Assembly (NCBI GenBank): GCA_035492775.1
Contig: DATJIW010000110.1
Coordinates: 62,001-126,000, forward strand
DNA from: DATJFQ01 sp035492775
GTDB taxonomy: Bacteria; Acidobacteriota; Vicinamibacteria; Vicinamibacterales; 2-12-FULL-66-21
Direction of reading: 5' to 3'
DNA: 64,000 bases
Each line of letters opens with the position of its first letter. Within the stretch, counting starts at the first letter, position 1. Of this stretch, positions 16,203 through 24,667 are shown one piece after another. A model generated the notes under the pieces. The model made no database searches. It was not told where the DNA came from and worked only from the letters and a program-made list of their open reading frames with translations. The position numbers were made by a program, and so were the translations under genes.

Positions 16203-17789
16203 ATGGCTGCTCTGCGCGCGCCTCGGAGCTTTGCACTGGCTGTCACGCTGGCCGTACTGCCCGCGTGCGGCGGTGGTGCCGCAGCGACGGCCAGCCAGAC
16301 AGCCGCAGGTTCTCCCCAGGCATCTTCGAGCGGCGCACAGAACGCGAACACCTCGCAAGCCGGGCCGCAGATCACAGTACGCACGGCCACCGCACCCACG
16401 AACGACTGTGACTGGCTCCCTGTGGGAGACGTCGAAGCAATTGTCGGGAAGCTTGCCGCGCCCCCGGTGAAACGGGACGGCTGCCGGTACACCCTGGTGA
16501 TGCCCGATCAACTTCGTGAGTTGCGCGAGAAGGAGATACGGTCGTACGAAGCCAGCCATAGCGAAATGGGCGCGATCCTGGCGAAGAAAACGAAAGAGAG
16601 TGCCGATCCCAGGAATTACGCGATGACGCTTTCGGTCGAGTGGAACGGCTCCGCCGACATGATGCAGATCACCAGAAAGACGGTGGAGAAGTTGTTCGCT
16701 GCGGAGCTCGGGACGCCTGCCGGCAGCACATCCGATCGCGCGAAGCCATCAACGGGTTGGGACGATGAGGGAGGCCTTCCGTACGGCTATACGGGACGTC
16801 TCGGCCACGTCCGGATCATCATTCAGGGCGAATCGCCAGATGTGCCCACAGAACCCATGGCGCGGCTCGCAGCCAGGGTGCGAGACCGGATCCCGGACCT
16901 GCCGTTCCCGGCAAAGAACACCTATCAGGTAATGACGGACGCGCCGGCCAACGCGGACCCGTGCGGTCTCGTCACGCGCGCGGAAGCCGAAGCCGTACTC
17001 GGACCCCTGGTCGTGGATCCGTACCGTTCGTCCTCGTACTTTCCGCCGCTCGCGCACCCGACGGGGCATGCCTGCGCTTACTTCACGGCAGGCCACCATG
17101 TGTTCGTCCTGACGCCGCTATGGACCGGCGGTGCGAAGGAGTTCGCGCTCAACGCGGGAATCGGCGGACTCGTGCGTCAGGTGATGCCGCAGGAGGACGT
17201 CATCCTCAAGGGACCATGGGACAAGAGTCAGATCACGATGGATGGCGCTCTCGATTTTCTGAAGGGCGACCGGCTGCTCGAGGTGAATTTTGCGATGTCG
17301 TCAACGGACCGTCTCGGTGCGTTGAAGCTGGCCACGCTCGGCATGGGACGGCTGTCCGCCATGCCCATGGAAGCTGCGCCCCGCCCCACTGACGTACGCG
17401 CTGCACCGGGCGCCGGTGGAACCGCACCTGGCTGGAGTCGGACGTTGAAGCTGAGCGACGGCCGGACGATGGTCGCTGACGCCGCGTTCGTCCTGGATGC
17501 GGCCATAGCGAAGCCGGCGTCGCTGCCGAGCGGCGAAGCAAGCGCAGCGACGATCGAAAAGTTTCTGACAGCCGATTTGCCGTTCGAGATCCCGATCACG
17601 GGGTTTGCGACCGGGCGTCGGCCGGGTACGTATATCGGACCCGGCAACGTGCAGTTCAACGCCGACTATATCGACTACCTCCGGCGCACGCTCCCGGAGA
17701 ACAGGGTCAGGGTCCGGATGGGCCCCGGCCGTCCTGCGGTCATCCTGTTCGATGGGAAGCCGGTCGGGCTCATCATGCCGCTCGCCTGA
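16203..17789 (+). CDS. Lipoprotein with two DUF3558-like domains
   Basis: This protein of about 528 residues has a lipoprotein signal with lipobox LPAC at about residue 20. Two repeated modules follow, at about 60-240 (CDWLPVGDVEAIVG ... GCRYTLV) and about 255-400 (CGLVTRAEAEAVLG ... ACAYF). Each has a Cys before an E-A-x-x-I/L-G helix and a second Cys in C-x-Y. This is the DUF3558-like pattern seen also at 6319 and 19151. A C-terminal region of unknown fold follows. The start at 16203 is chosen over ATG 16191 because that ATG overlaps the -10 of promoter F. The OmpA lipoprotein gene follows 29 bp downstream. Confidence 0.75.
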   Translation: MAALRAPRSFALAVTLAVLPACGGGAAATASQTAAGSPQASSSGAQNANTSQAGPQITVRTATAPTNDCDWLPVGDVEAIVGKLAAPPVKRDGCRYTLVMPDQLRELREKEIRSYEASHSEMGAILAKKTKESADPRNYAMTLSVEWNGSADMMQITRKTVEKLFAAELGTPAGSTSDRAKPSTGWDDEGGLPYGYTGRLGHVRIIIQGESPDVPTEPMARLAARVRDRIPDLPFPAKNTYQVMTDAPANADPCGLVTRAEAEAVLGPLVVDPYRSSSYFPPLAHPTGHACAYFTAGHHVFVLTPLWTGGAKEFALNAGIGGLVRQVMPQEDVILKGPWDKSQITMDGALDFLKGDRLLEVNFAMSSTDRLGALKLATLGMGRLSAMPMEAAPRPTDVRAAPGAGGTAPGWSRTLKLSDGRTMVADAAFVLDAAIAKPASLPSGEASAATIEKFLTADLPFEIPITGFATGRRPGTYIGPGNVQFNADYIDYLRRTLPENRVRVRMGPGRPAVILFDGKPVGLIMPLA

Positions 17790-17818
17790 GCTAAATCGAC
17801 GCTGCGAGAGGAACTTCG

Positions 17819-19141
17819 ATGAGGAACAAGCGATCGCTCGTGATGGCTGTACTCATCCTGAGCGCGTGCCGCCAGTCGTCGGCGCCGCCCCCGCAGCAGA
17901 CTGCCAGCCCGTCCCCTCACACCACGACGTCGCCGGAAGCGGCGCCGTCCGAGTCGCCGCAGCATTCGCGCGGCGGCTCGTCGTCGCAATCAGCCAGCGC
18001 GCGTGATGTAATCGATAGTTTGTTCGGTCGTCCTGGAGAAGCCAGCCGTCCTCTTCCCTCGGGACTTGTGATCGGCGGTGACTGCCCGGCGGTCGGGACT
18101 GACGCCGACGAGGAAATCGCCGCGCAGAAATCGGCGAGGGTCCCGTTGGAGGAAGGGCTCACTCTGACGGACGTCTGGAATCGCAATGCGAAGGAAAGCT
18201 TCGAATGTCTCACTCAGGTCATTAAAGTCGACCGGCTGGGCATCGACATCTCCGTCGGCTGCACGTCGCCAGACACACCGACGGTAACAAAGCGGCGGAT
18301 CTGCCGGTCCGACCTCCGCCGTGCCCACATGCTGCACACTGGAATCGGCGGAATCACAATCGAGAGCGCAGAGGGAGAGCTTCCGGAGACGATCGTGGGC
18401 GCGACGGAATTCAGTCTGTCGATCGATGAATTTGCGGAGCTGAAGCGGATGGGAGTCGCCCGCCACCATTACGTTCAGAGGAACTCGCTCGACACGCTCG
18501 GAGTGGAGGCGGAAGGACTCCTGCGGAACGGGGGCGCGGCCACGCGTTCCGTCCTCGTGAACAACCGTCCGGTCGCGGTGCCGATCGTTCGTGCGACAGG
18601 CGACGGCGACGTCTGGTTTCAGGGCCGCTCCATGAAAGCGCGGATTACGGCCGATATTCTCGACGACGACAGTTTTCCAATGCTGATCGATTACGTGATG
18701 ACGGCGGACAGTACGCCGGACGGAGTGTTCCTCAGGATCAATTTCGCAAAAATCACGCATCCGGACGGCGGAGAGATGGAGCGGGCGCTCGCGGACGACG
18801 AACCTGTCGACGTATACGGCATCTATTTCGATTTTGCGAGTGACCACATTCGCAGCGAATCAGATCCGGTCCTGAAGGAAATCGCCGACGTGCTCTCGCG
18901 CCATCCCGACTGGAAAATGAGCATCGCCGGGCATACCGACAACATCGGAGGAACGGCTTCGAACCTCGCGCTGTCGCAGCGCCGGAGCGCCGCCGTCCGC
19001 AAGGCGTTGATCGATCGATTTCATATTGCCGCCGATCGCCTGACGACGAACGGATATGGAGAATCCGCTCCGAAAGATACGAACGATACGCCGGAAGGGC
19101 GCGCGAGAAACCGGCGCGTGGAGTTGATGCGCCAGCGTTGA
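17819..19141 (+). CDS. OmpA-family lipoprotein, paralogue 3
   Basis: This 440-residue protein has a lipobox LSAC near residue 18 and a Ser/Pro-rich tether (about 20-65). The family N-terminal domain is the most diverged of the three copies, but keeps RSVLVNNRPVAVPIVRATG and ILDDDSFPM. The C-terminal OmpA domain (about 325-440) has YGIYFDFASDHIRSES, AGHTDNIGG and RARNRRVEL. Lipid anchoring plus peptidoglycan binding suggests a Pal-like tether. GAGAGGA lies 6 nt before the ATG. It is the second gene of the promoter F operon and converges with the 19151 gene 9 bp away. Confidence 0.9.
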   Translation: MRNKRSLVMAVLILSACRQSSAPPPQQTASPSPHTTTSPEAAPSESPQHSRGGSSSQSASARDVIDSLFGRPGEASRPLPSGLVIGGDCPAVGTDADEEIAAQKSARVPLEEGLTLTDVWNRNAKESFECLTQVIKVDRLGIDISVGCTSPDTPTVTKRRICRSDLRRAHMLHTGIGGITIESAEGELPETIVGATEFSLSIDEFAELKRMGVARHHYVQRNSLDTLGVEAEGLLRNGGAATRSVLVNNRPVAVPIVRATGDGDVWFQGRSMKARITADILDDDSFPMLIDYVMTADSTPDGVFLRINFAKITHPDGGEMERALADDEPVDVYGIYFDFASDHIRSESDPVLKEIADVLSRHPDWKMSIAGHTDNIGGTASNLALSQRRSAAVRKALIDRFHIAADRLTTNGYGESAPKDTNDTPEGRARNRRVELMRQR

Positions 19142-19150
19142 TGACGCGAC

Positions 19151-19756
19151 CTACCGCAATTTCGCGGCGGCGGCCTTTGCGAGGGCGATCAGCTTCGGTT
19201 TCAACGACGCCTCTGTATCCGGCGAATCGACGTCCATTTGCAGTATGAGATCTTTATTCCCCGCCTTGACGTAGAGCGGAGCCGTCCGCGCCCTCATCGC
19301 CGCCGGACAGACCTCGAAGTAGGCTTCGTCGCCGACGTCCGGCGCCATCTCTTTCTTGCACCCGTTTCCGACGGCGTTCGTGTGGGTGTAGTTCTTGCCT
19401 TCGATGAGCACGATGCTCAGGAGCGGGCCTCTGAGCATGACGGCGTTTCCCTTGTCATCGACGGTGGGTCCCTGACCTTCGAACTGGCAGGACGCGCCTC
19501 CGCCCGCGCCTTGGCCTGGCGGGTCACCTGGAGACGGCGACCTGTAGCCCGGGAACCCGGTGATGTTCCGGATTTCCTCTACGGTCAACACGGCGCACGC
19601 CGGGTTCTGAGATCCTGACCCGCCGCTCCGCTGACCGACCATCGGTACCGAGCTGTCGTGTGCAGCGTGCACGTCGCCCGGAATGCCACCTGAGATGGCC
19701 GCGACCGCGACGACGATCGCCATCCTTTTCGCCGTTCGGCATCGGTCATTTGCCAT
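19151..19756 (-). CDS. Secreted DUF3558-like protein
   Basis: This protein of about 201 residues has a signal peptide (cleavage near VHAAH). The mature part has ACAVLTVEEIRNITG, ASCQFEG and a C-terminal stretch ending SLKPKLIALAKAAAAKL that closely matches the end of the 6319 protein (SIKPNVIALAKALLPK). It starts 13 bp after the response regulator stop on the same strand, so it is co-transcribed with it and brings a regulon-type product under the autoregulated promoter G. An alternative start, a minus-strand ATG at 19765, would add three residues. Confidence 0.75.
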   Translation of the reverse strand: MANDRCRTAKRMAIVVAVAAISGGIPGDVHAAHDSSVPMVGQRSGGSGSQNPACAVLTVEEIRNITGFPGYRSPSPGDPPGQGAGGGASCQFEGQGPTVDDKGNAVMLRGPLLSIVLIEGKNYTHTNAVGNGCKKEMAPDVGDEAYFEVCPAAMRARTAPLYVKAGNKDLILQMDVDSPDTEASLKPKLIALAKAAAAKLR

Positions 19757-19769
19757 GTTCAGCACGTTT

Positions 19770-20447
19770 TTATACCAGGCGTTCCCGAAGTGCCTTTGCC
19801 ACCGCTTCGGTCTTGGAGTGGACCTGCAGTTTCCCGTAGATGTTCTTCAGATGAAAGGACACCGTATTGACACTGATGCCCATTGCTTGCGCCGCGGTCT
19901 TCTTGTGATGGCCGTCCACGAGCAGCTTCAGCAGCTCGTTTTCCTGTGGTGTCAGGTGATAGGACGCGTGGGAGGCAGGGCGGAAATCACGAAAGAGCGC
20001 AAGGACGCGGCGGGCGATTTCGGGAGACATGGGCGCGCCGCCTGCAGCGACTTCCCGTAATGACTCGAGCAGCCGCGCCGGCGGTGTGTTCTTGAGCAGA
20101 TAGCCGGACGCGCCGGCGCACAGCGCTGCGAATACCTTGTCGTCGCTGTCGTGGACGGTCAACGCCAGGATCGGGACACTCGGGACGCGTTCCTGCAGCA
20201 GGCGAATGCCCTCGACCCCGGACATTCCGGGTAGTCCCAGGTCCGTCAGCACAACGTGCGGCCGGGCGTCCGTTACACCCCGCAGAGCCTCCTCCATCGT
20301 GCGAAAACTGCGCGTGCACCGGAATCCGGGGGAGCCGTTGATGAGGATTGCCAGTCCCTCACGTACATCACGGACATCCTCGATGATCACGACCGCGAGC
20401 GGCTGCTGGCGAGCCTGGTCGGAAACGTTGTGTTGGACTGAGGTCAT
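19770..20447 (-). CDS. NarL/LuxR-family response regulator
   Basis: This 225-residue protein has a receiver domain (about 17-135) with acidic pocket EDVRD and phospho-acceptor Asp69 in HVVLTDLGLPGMSG. A C-terminal LuxR-type helix-turn-helix (about 158-218) has LTPQENELLKLLVDGHHKKTAAQAM and VSFHLKNIYGKL motifs. The sensor kinase gene lies 60 bp upstream on the same strand. Palindromic promoter G lies between them, so the regulator probably binds its own promoter. NarL-type regulators often bind inverted repeats with TAC..GTA arms, as seen in the seven sites of this block; it is the best candidate for reading them (inference). Confidence 0.9.
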   Translation of the reverse strand: MTSVQHNVSDQARQQPLAVVIIEDVRDVREGLAILINGSPGFRCTRSFRTMEEALRGVTDARPHVVLTDLGLPGMSGVEGIRLLQERVPSVPILALTVHDSDDKVFAALCAGASGYLLKNTPPARLLESLREVAAGGAPMSPEIARRVLALFRDFRPASHASYHLTPQENELLKLLVDGHHKKTAAQAMGISVNTVSFHLKNIYGKLQVHSKTEAVAKALRERLV

Positions 20448-20473
20448 CGGTGACGTCGTCGAGCGCCGGACTC

Positions 20474-20519
20474 ACCATAGCCGCAAACCCAAACCCGCGT
20501 CACCTACTCATGAGAGTAG
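20474..20519 (-). promoter_or_regulatory. Envelope-regulon promoter G (16-bp palindrome, -35, -10)
   Basis: The repeat CTACTC-ATGA-GAGTAG lies at 20504-20519, over the last codons and stop of the kinase gene. On the minus strand it is followed by GTGACG (20498-20503) and, after an 18-bp spacer, TATGGT (20474-20479). It faces the response regulator gene. Its -35 is the weakest match of the seven. Confidence 0.7.
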
Positions 20520-23500
20520 GCGTCGAGATCGCCGGTGCGGCCGGAGGGGCATGACGAGCCGAATCGTGGTCGCGCTGCCGGGCTCCGACAGCACGTCGAG
20601 CTTGCCGGCGATTCTGGCCGCGCGGCGCCGCATGTTCACGAGCCCGTTCCCCTCTGCTTCAGCGGCAGGGTCGAATCCCTTGCCGTTGTCGGCGATGCTC
20701 AAAACGAGCGACCCATTCTCCGTCCCGAACGTCACCTCAACGGCGTCGCAGCCGGAATGGCGCGCGGCATTGTTGACAGCCTCCTTGAAAATCAGGAACA
20801 CGTCCCTGCGCACGTCCAGTTCGATGCGTTCGTCCTGCAGAACCCCCACGACGGTGAACGTGAGCCTGACGTCGCATGCCGACAGCAGGTCGTCGGCGTG
20901 CTCGCGCATCTTGCGCACCAGATCTGCGAGCTGGTCGCGATCGGGGCTGATGGCCCAGACGATGTCGGCCATTGCCGTGACCGACTCGCGCGACAGCGCG
21001 GCGATGGACGCGAGGGGGTCCTCCGTTCCGCCGGCCAGCGCGTGGCGCTGGCGCGCCACCTCGCTCAGAACTGCAATGCGTGTGAGATTCGCGCCGATGT
21101 CGTCGTGCAGATCTGTCGCGATTCGCGTGCGCATGTTCGCGACCTCGAGCAGCCGCGCGACACGCCGGCGAGAGACGACATAGGTCAACGCGCCGATCGT
21201 CGACAGCGTGAGCAGCACGAACCACGAGCGGCGCCACACCGGAGCGACGACCGTGAACGCGACGGTCGCGTCGGACGCGCTCGTCCGGCCCTGATTCGTG
21301 ATGGCGCGGGCGGTGAACGTATAGCGCCCTGGCGCGAGGCTCGCAAACGTGATGCTCCGCTGCAGGCTCGGGGCGCTCCATGTATCGCGCTCACGCAGGC
21401 GGTACTGATACAAGACGCCGTCAGCTGTGCCGAACCATGGCGCCACCAGATCGATCCGCATCGAGCCGCCGCTCCGTAGCTGAAGATTCTCGATGGCGCG
21501 ATCGCCCACTGCCGACACGTCGCGGGGCCGCCCGTCTACCGAAATGCCGGTGACGAAGATTTCCGGAGCAGGCGGTGCCGATTGTGCGGCGTCAGGGACG
21601 AGACGGAGAATGGCGTCGGAATAGACGAACCACAGGACGCCCTTCGCATCGCGTAGCGCGCCCCACATTTCGGTCGCGGGCAGCCCGTCGGTTGCGGTGA
21701 AGTGCGTGATCTGTCCTGTTTCTACGGACAGCTTGTCGAGCCCGCGCGCCGTACCGATGTACATCTCTCCGGCGGCGGCTTCGACGACGGCCGTCGTTTC
21801 ATTGCTCGACAGGCCATCATGCGTCGTATACGCATGAAACCGCGGATGCTCGCTTTCGGGATGCTCGATGCTGGCTACGCCGCCCCGATAGGTCGCTGCC
21901 CAGACCCGCCCTGCGGAGTCCAGCGCGAGGTTGCGGATCTGGCCCGGGGGAACACCATCGTTCGCAGCGAACCGTACAAAGCGCGTTCCATCGTAGCGTG
22001 CAAGGCCGGCATCGCCGCTGAATCCGATCCAGACATCTCCAGCGCGGTCGCTCACAAACGACGAGACGTAATGGCGATCGAGCGGCGGAAGGCCGTCCGC
22101 CTCGCTGAATTGGACCAATCCTGACGGTGCACCGCCGCGCCAGAGCGCGAGCCCATTACGGACGACGCCCTGTCCGACGGTTCCAATCCAGACGTTTCCA
22201 CGACGATCTTCGAAGAGGCGGATGATGGTGTCCGCGGCCAGCCCGTCGGCGCTGGAGATTTTTGCAACCGGTTTCGCGGGCGCAATCCGTTCAAGCGGAA
22301 TTCCCGCCGCATAGCGGACGACGCCTTCATTGCCGCCGAACCACCACCCGCCGCCACGATCTTGAAACGCGATTTGATTCCAGGCCCATGACGCGGAAAC
22401 TGGCGGACGTGCCCCCGCGATGGGCCTGAACGACTGACCGTCGAAGCGCGACGCCAGAATCTTTCCCCCCGACTCGCTGAACGCGACGAGGTCGCCATTT
22501 CGTGCTTCAACGAGCGACATGAACAACGCCCGCTGGTCGCCCGGCGAGAACGCGGTGAAGCCGCTGCGCGACAGTTTGGCCACGCCGTACGGGAAGACGT
22601 CAGTCCACACGTTCCCGTGCAGGTCCTCCGCGAGCGCCGAGAACCCCAGCGCGTGCAGGCCCTCGCGTTCGCCGATCGTCTGCAGTGCGACGGTGCTGCC
22701 GGCCGAACGATCGACGGCGACGCGCACGAGCGCGCTGCCCGTGGCCACCCACAACATGCCGCGGCTGTCCTGCATCAAATCAGACGCTCCGCCGGAAGGA
22801 AAACCGTCCTGCGACGTGAGATGCCGGACGACACGCGGTCGTGCGTGCGGTTCGTTCGTGAGCTGCAGCAGGCCACCGCCCATTGGCGTGAGCCAGATGG
22901 TTCCCGCGTTGTCCTCCAGAATCCTGCTGACCGACTGGACGGGAATGCCGTCCGCCTCACCGAGCACATCGACGCCGCCCGCAGGTTCGAGCCGGTATAC
23001 CCGCGAATTCGTACCGATCCACAACACGCCGAACCTGTCGACGAACAGCGAACCGATGGACCGCGCCTGAAGCACGTCCGGGACATTCAAGTCGACTGCG
23101 GTGAATGCGACACCCTCGCCGGATATATCTGCCCGGAAGAGGCCGGCCGCCGTGCCGACCCACAGCGCGCCGGACGGGTCGTGCTGAAGCGAAGAGACGC
23201 GCGCCGACCGGGGATCCGCGCTCGGCACGTACGTCGTGAACATGGGCGCCGCATGGACGTTCTGGTCGCCGGCCTCTCTGCGTCCGTTGGGGTTGAAGCG
23301 AACCAGCCCTCGTTCGGTCGCAATCCAGAAAGTACCGTCGCGCGTCTCGATCAGGTCGTTCACGTCGCCGATCGGAAGGCCGTCGTCGACGCCCCAGTTG
23401 ACGAACTCGCGGCCATCGAACCGGGACAGGCCGGCGCGCGTGCAGAACCAGAGAAAACCGCGGCTGTCCCGAACGATCCGATTGATCGCATAGTGAGCGA

Positions 23501-23606
23501 GTCCGTCGGACGTCGAATAGTAAGTGATCGGAAGACGCTGCCCGTGCGCCTGGGCGGACAGGACGAGCAGAACGCCAGAGGCGATACTTCCTCGCAGGAC
23601 ACGCAT
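20508..23606 (-). CDS. Two-component sensor kinase with Reg_prop beta-propellers
   Basis: This protein of about 1032 residues has a signal peptide and a periplasmic region (about 25-650) of repeated Reg_prop units of the D.L..L..D..G..W.GT...L type, which build two seven-bladed propellers. A Y_Y_Y domain (about 680-760), one transmembrane helix near 770, a HisKA_3 dimerisation region with phospho-His in ATDLHDDIGANL and a HATPase_c domain (FKEAVNNAARHS, ADNGKGFDP) follow. Such kinases sense ligands outside the cytoplasm and phosphorylate NarL-type regulators. The response regulator is the next gene. The start is ATG 23606 or 23624. Codon use and spacing give no hint of recent transfer. Confidence 0.9.
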   Translation of the reverse strand: MRVLRGSIASGVLLVLSAQAHGQRLPITYYSTSDGLAHYAINRIVRDSRGFLWFCTRAGLSRFDGREFVNWGVDDGLPIGDVNDLIETRDGTFWIATERGLVRFNPNGRREAGDQNVHAAPMFTTYVPSADPRSARVSSLQHDPSGALWVGTAAGLFRADISGEGVAFTAVDLNVPDVLQARSIGSLFVDRFGVLWIGTNSRVYRLEPAGGVDVLGEADGIPVQSVSRILEDNAGTIWLTPMGGGLLQLTNEPHARPRVVRHLTSQDGFPSGGASDLMQDSRGMLWVATGSALVRVAVDRSAGSTVALQTIGEREGLHALGFSALAEDLHGNVWTDVFPYGVAKLSRSGFTAFSPGDQRALFMSLVEARNGDLVAFSESGGKILASRFDGQSFRPIAGARPPVSASWAWNQIAFQDRGGGWWFGGNEGVVRYAAGIPLERIAPAKPVAKISSADGLAADTIIRLFEDRRGNVWIGTVGQGVVRNGLALWRGGAPSGLVQFSEADGLPPLDRHYVSSFVSDRAGDVWIGFSGDAGLARYDGTRFVRFAANDGVPPGQIRNLALDSAGRVWAATYRGGVASIEHPESEHPRFHAYTTHDGLSSNETTAVVEAAAGEMYIGTARGLDKLSVETGQITHFTATDGLPATEMWGALRDAKGVLWFVYSDAILRLVPDAAQSAPPAPEIFVTGISVDGRPRDVSAVGDRAIENLQLRSGGSMRIDLVAPWFGTADGVLYQYRLRERDTWSAPSLQRSITFASLAPGRYTFTARAITNQGRTSASDATVAFTVVAPVWRRSWFVLLTLSTIGALTYVVSRRRVARLLEVANMRTRIATDLHDDIGANLTRIAVLSEVARQRHALAGGTEDPLASIAALSRESVTAMADIVWAISPDRDQLADLVRKMREHADDLLSACDVRLTFTVVGVLQDERIELDVRRDVFLIFKEAVNNAARHSGCDAVEVTFGTENGSLVLSIADNGKGFDPAAEAEGNGLVNMRRRAARIAGKLDVLSEPGSATTIRLVMPLRPHRRSRRLLS

Positions 23607-23669
23607 GATGCCCGGGCGGGCCATGGCTGGCGCGGTACTCTACTCCAACCGCTCGCCGCAGACCTCCGG

Positions 23670-23675
23670 TATCCT
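23670..23675 (+). promoter_or_regulatory. -10 hexamer of a probable leaderless promoter
   Basis: TATCCT ends exactly 6 nt before the ATG at 23682. No Shine-Dalgarno sequence is visible, so the mRNA probably starts at the A of the start codon. Confidence 0.5.
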
Positions 23676-23681
23676 GATCGG

Positions 23682-24659
23682 ATGGAATACGTCCGGCTCG
23701 GCAACACTGGACTGAAGGTTTCGCGGATTTGTCTAGGCGCGATGACGTACGGAGATCCGGGCTGGCGCGCCTGGGTGCTCACCGAAGATCAGTCACGGCC
23801 GTTCATCGAGCGCGCACTCGAGCTCGGCATCAACTTCTTCGACACCGCCGACATGTATTCGCTCGGAAAGAGCGAAGGAGTCCTCGGCCGCGCGCTGAAG
23901 GACCTCGCGCCCCGCGACGAGGTCGTCATCGCCACGAAGGTCTTCAATCCGATGAGTGACGACGTGAACGATCGCGGGCTTTCGCGGAAGCACATCATGT
24001 CGGCGATCGACCGTTCGTTGAGACGCCTCGAAACGGATTATGTGGATCTGTACCAGATCCATCGGTGGGATCCGAACACTCCGATTGAGGAAACGCTCGA
24101 AGCGCTGCACGACGTCGTGAAGGCGGGCAAGGCGCGATACATCGGCGCGTCGACGATGATGGCGTGGCAGTTTGCAAAGGCTCTTCATCTGGCCGAGCAG
24201 CACGGCTGGACGCGGTTCGTCTCGATGCAGAACCACTACAACCTGATCTACCGCGAGGAAGAGCGCGAGATGATGCCGCTCTGCATCGAGGAAGGGATCG
24301 GCGTGATTCCGTGGAGCCCGCTGGCCCGGGGATTCCTCGCCGGCAATCGCCGCCGCGGCGAGCGGACGGCCACGACACGCGAGCAGACCGACGCCTACGC
24401 GCATGGGATGTACTACCAGGAACCCGACTACGTTGTCGCGGACCGCACGGCGGAGGTCGCACGCGACAAGGGCGTGACACCGGCGCAGATAGCACTGGCG
24501 TGGGTACTCGCACAGCGCGGCGTGACGGCGCCGATTGTTGGTGCGTCGAAGATGGAGCACCTCGAGCAGGCGGTGAAAGCGCTCGAGATCAGGCTTTCGG
24601 ACGAGGAGCGGCGCCGGCTCGAGGAGCCGTACGTGCCACACAGGCCGCTGGGATTCTAG
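23682..24659 (+). CDS. Aldo/keto reductase
   Basis: This 325-residue protein begins EYVRLGNTGLKVSRICLG and has the catalytic tetrad setting of the family: FFDTADMYS (Asp, Tyr), ATKVF (Lys) and LYQIHRWD (His). C-terminal NADPH-binding segments IPWSPLARGFLAG and VGASKMEHLE are present. It is of the YajO/IolS type (AKR12-like) and would reduce aldehydes or ketones with NADPH in the cytoplasm; the substrate is unknown. The frame is open far upstream only because it mirrors the sensor kinase gene; the ATG at 23682 is set by family alignment and by the TATCCT hexamer. It is divergent from the kinase. Confidence 0.92.
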   Translation: MEYVRLGNTGLKVSRICLGAMTYGDPGWRAWVLTEDQSRPFIERALELGINFFDTADMYSLGKSEGVLGRALKDLAPRDEVVIATKVFNPMSDDVNDRGLSRKHIMSAIDRSLRRLETDYVDLYQIHRWDPNTPIEETLEALHDVVKAGKARYIGASTMMAWQFAKALHLAEQHGWTRFVSMQNHYNLIYREEEREMMPLCIEEGIGVIPWSPLARGFLAGNRRRGERTATTREQTDAYAHGMYYQEPDYVVADRTAEVARDKGVTPAQIALAWVLAQRGVTAPIVGASKMEHLEQAVKALEIRLSDEERRRLEEPYVPHRPLGF

Positions 24660-24667
24660 GCGGCGTT

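Noticed and set aside
20226..20232. GGGTAGT inside the response regulator gene
   Set aside because: Single half-site in coding sequence without a partner arm or promoter.
23640..23655. CTACTC half-site close to the sensor kinase start
   Set aside because: Only one arm is present; the other arm reads CGCTCG and no -10 hexamer follows at the expected distance.
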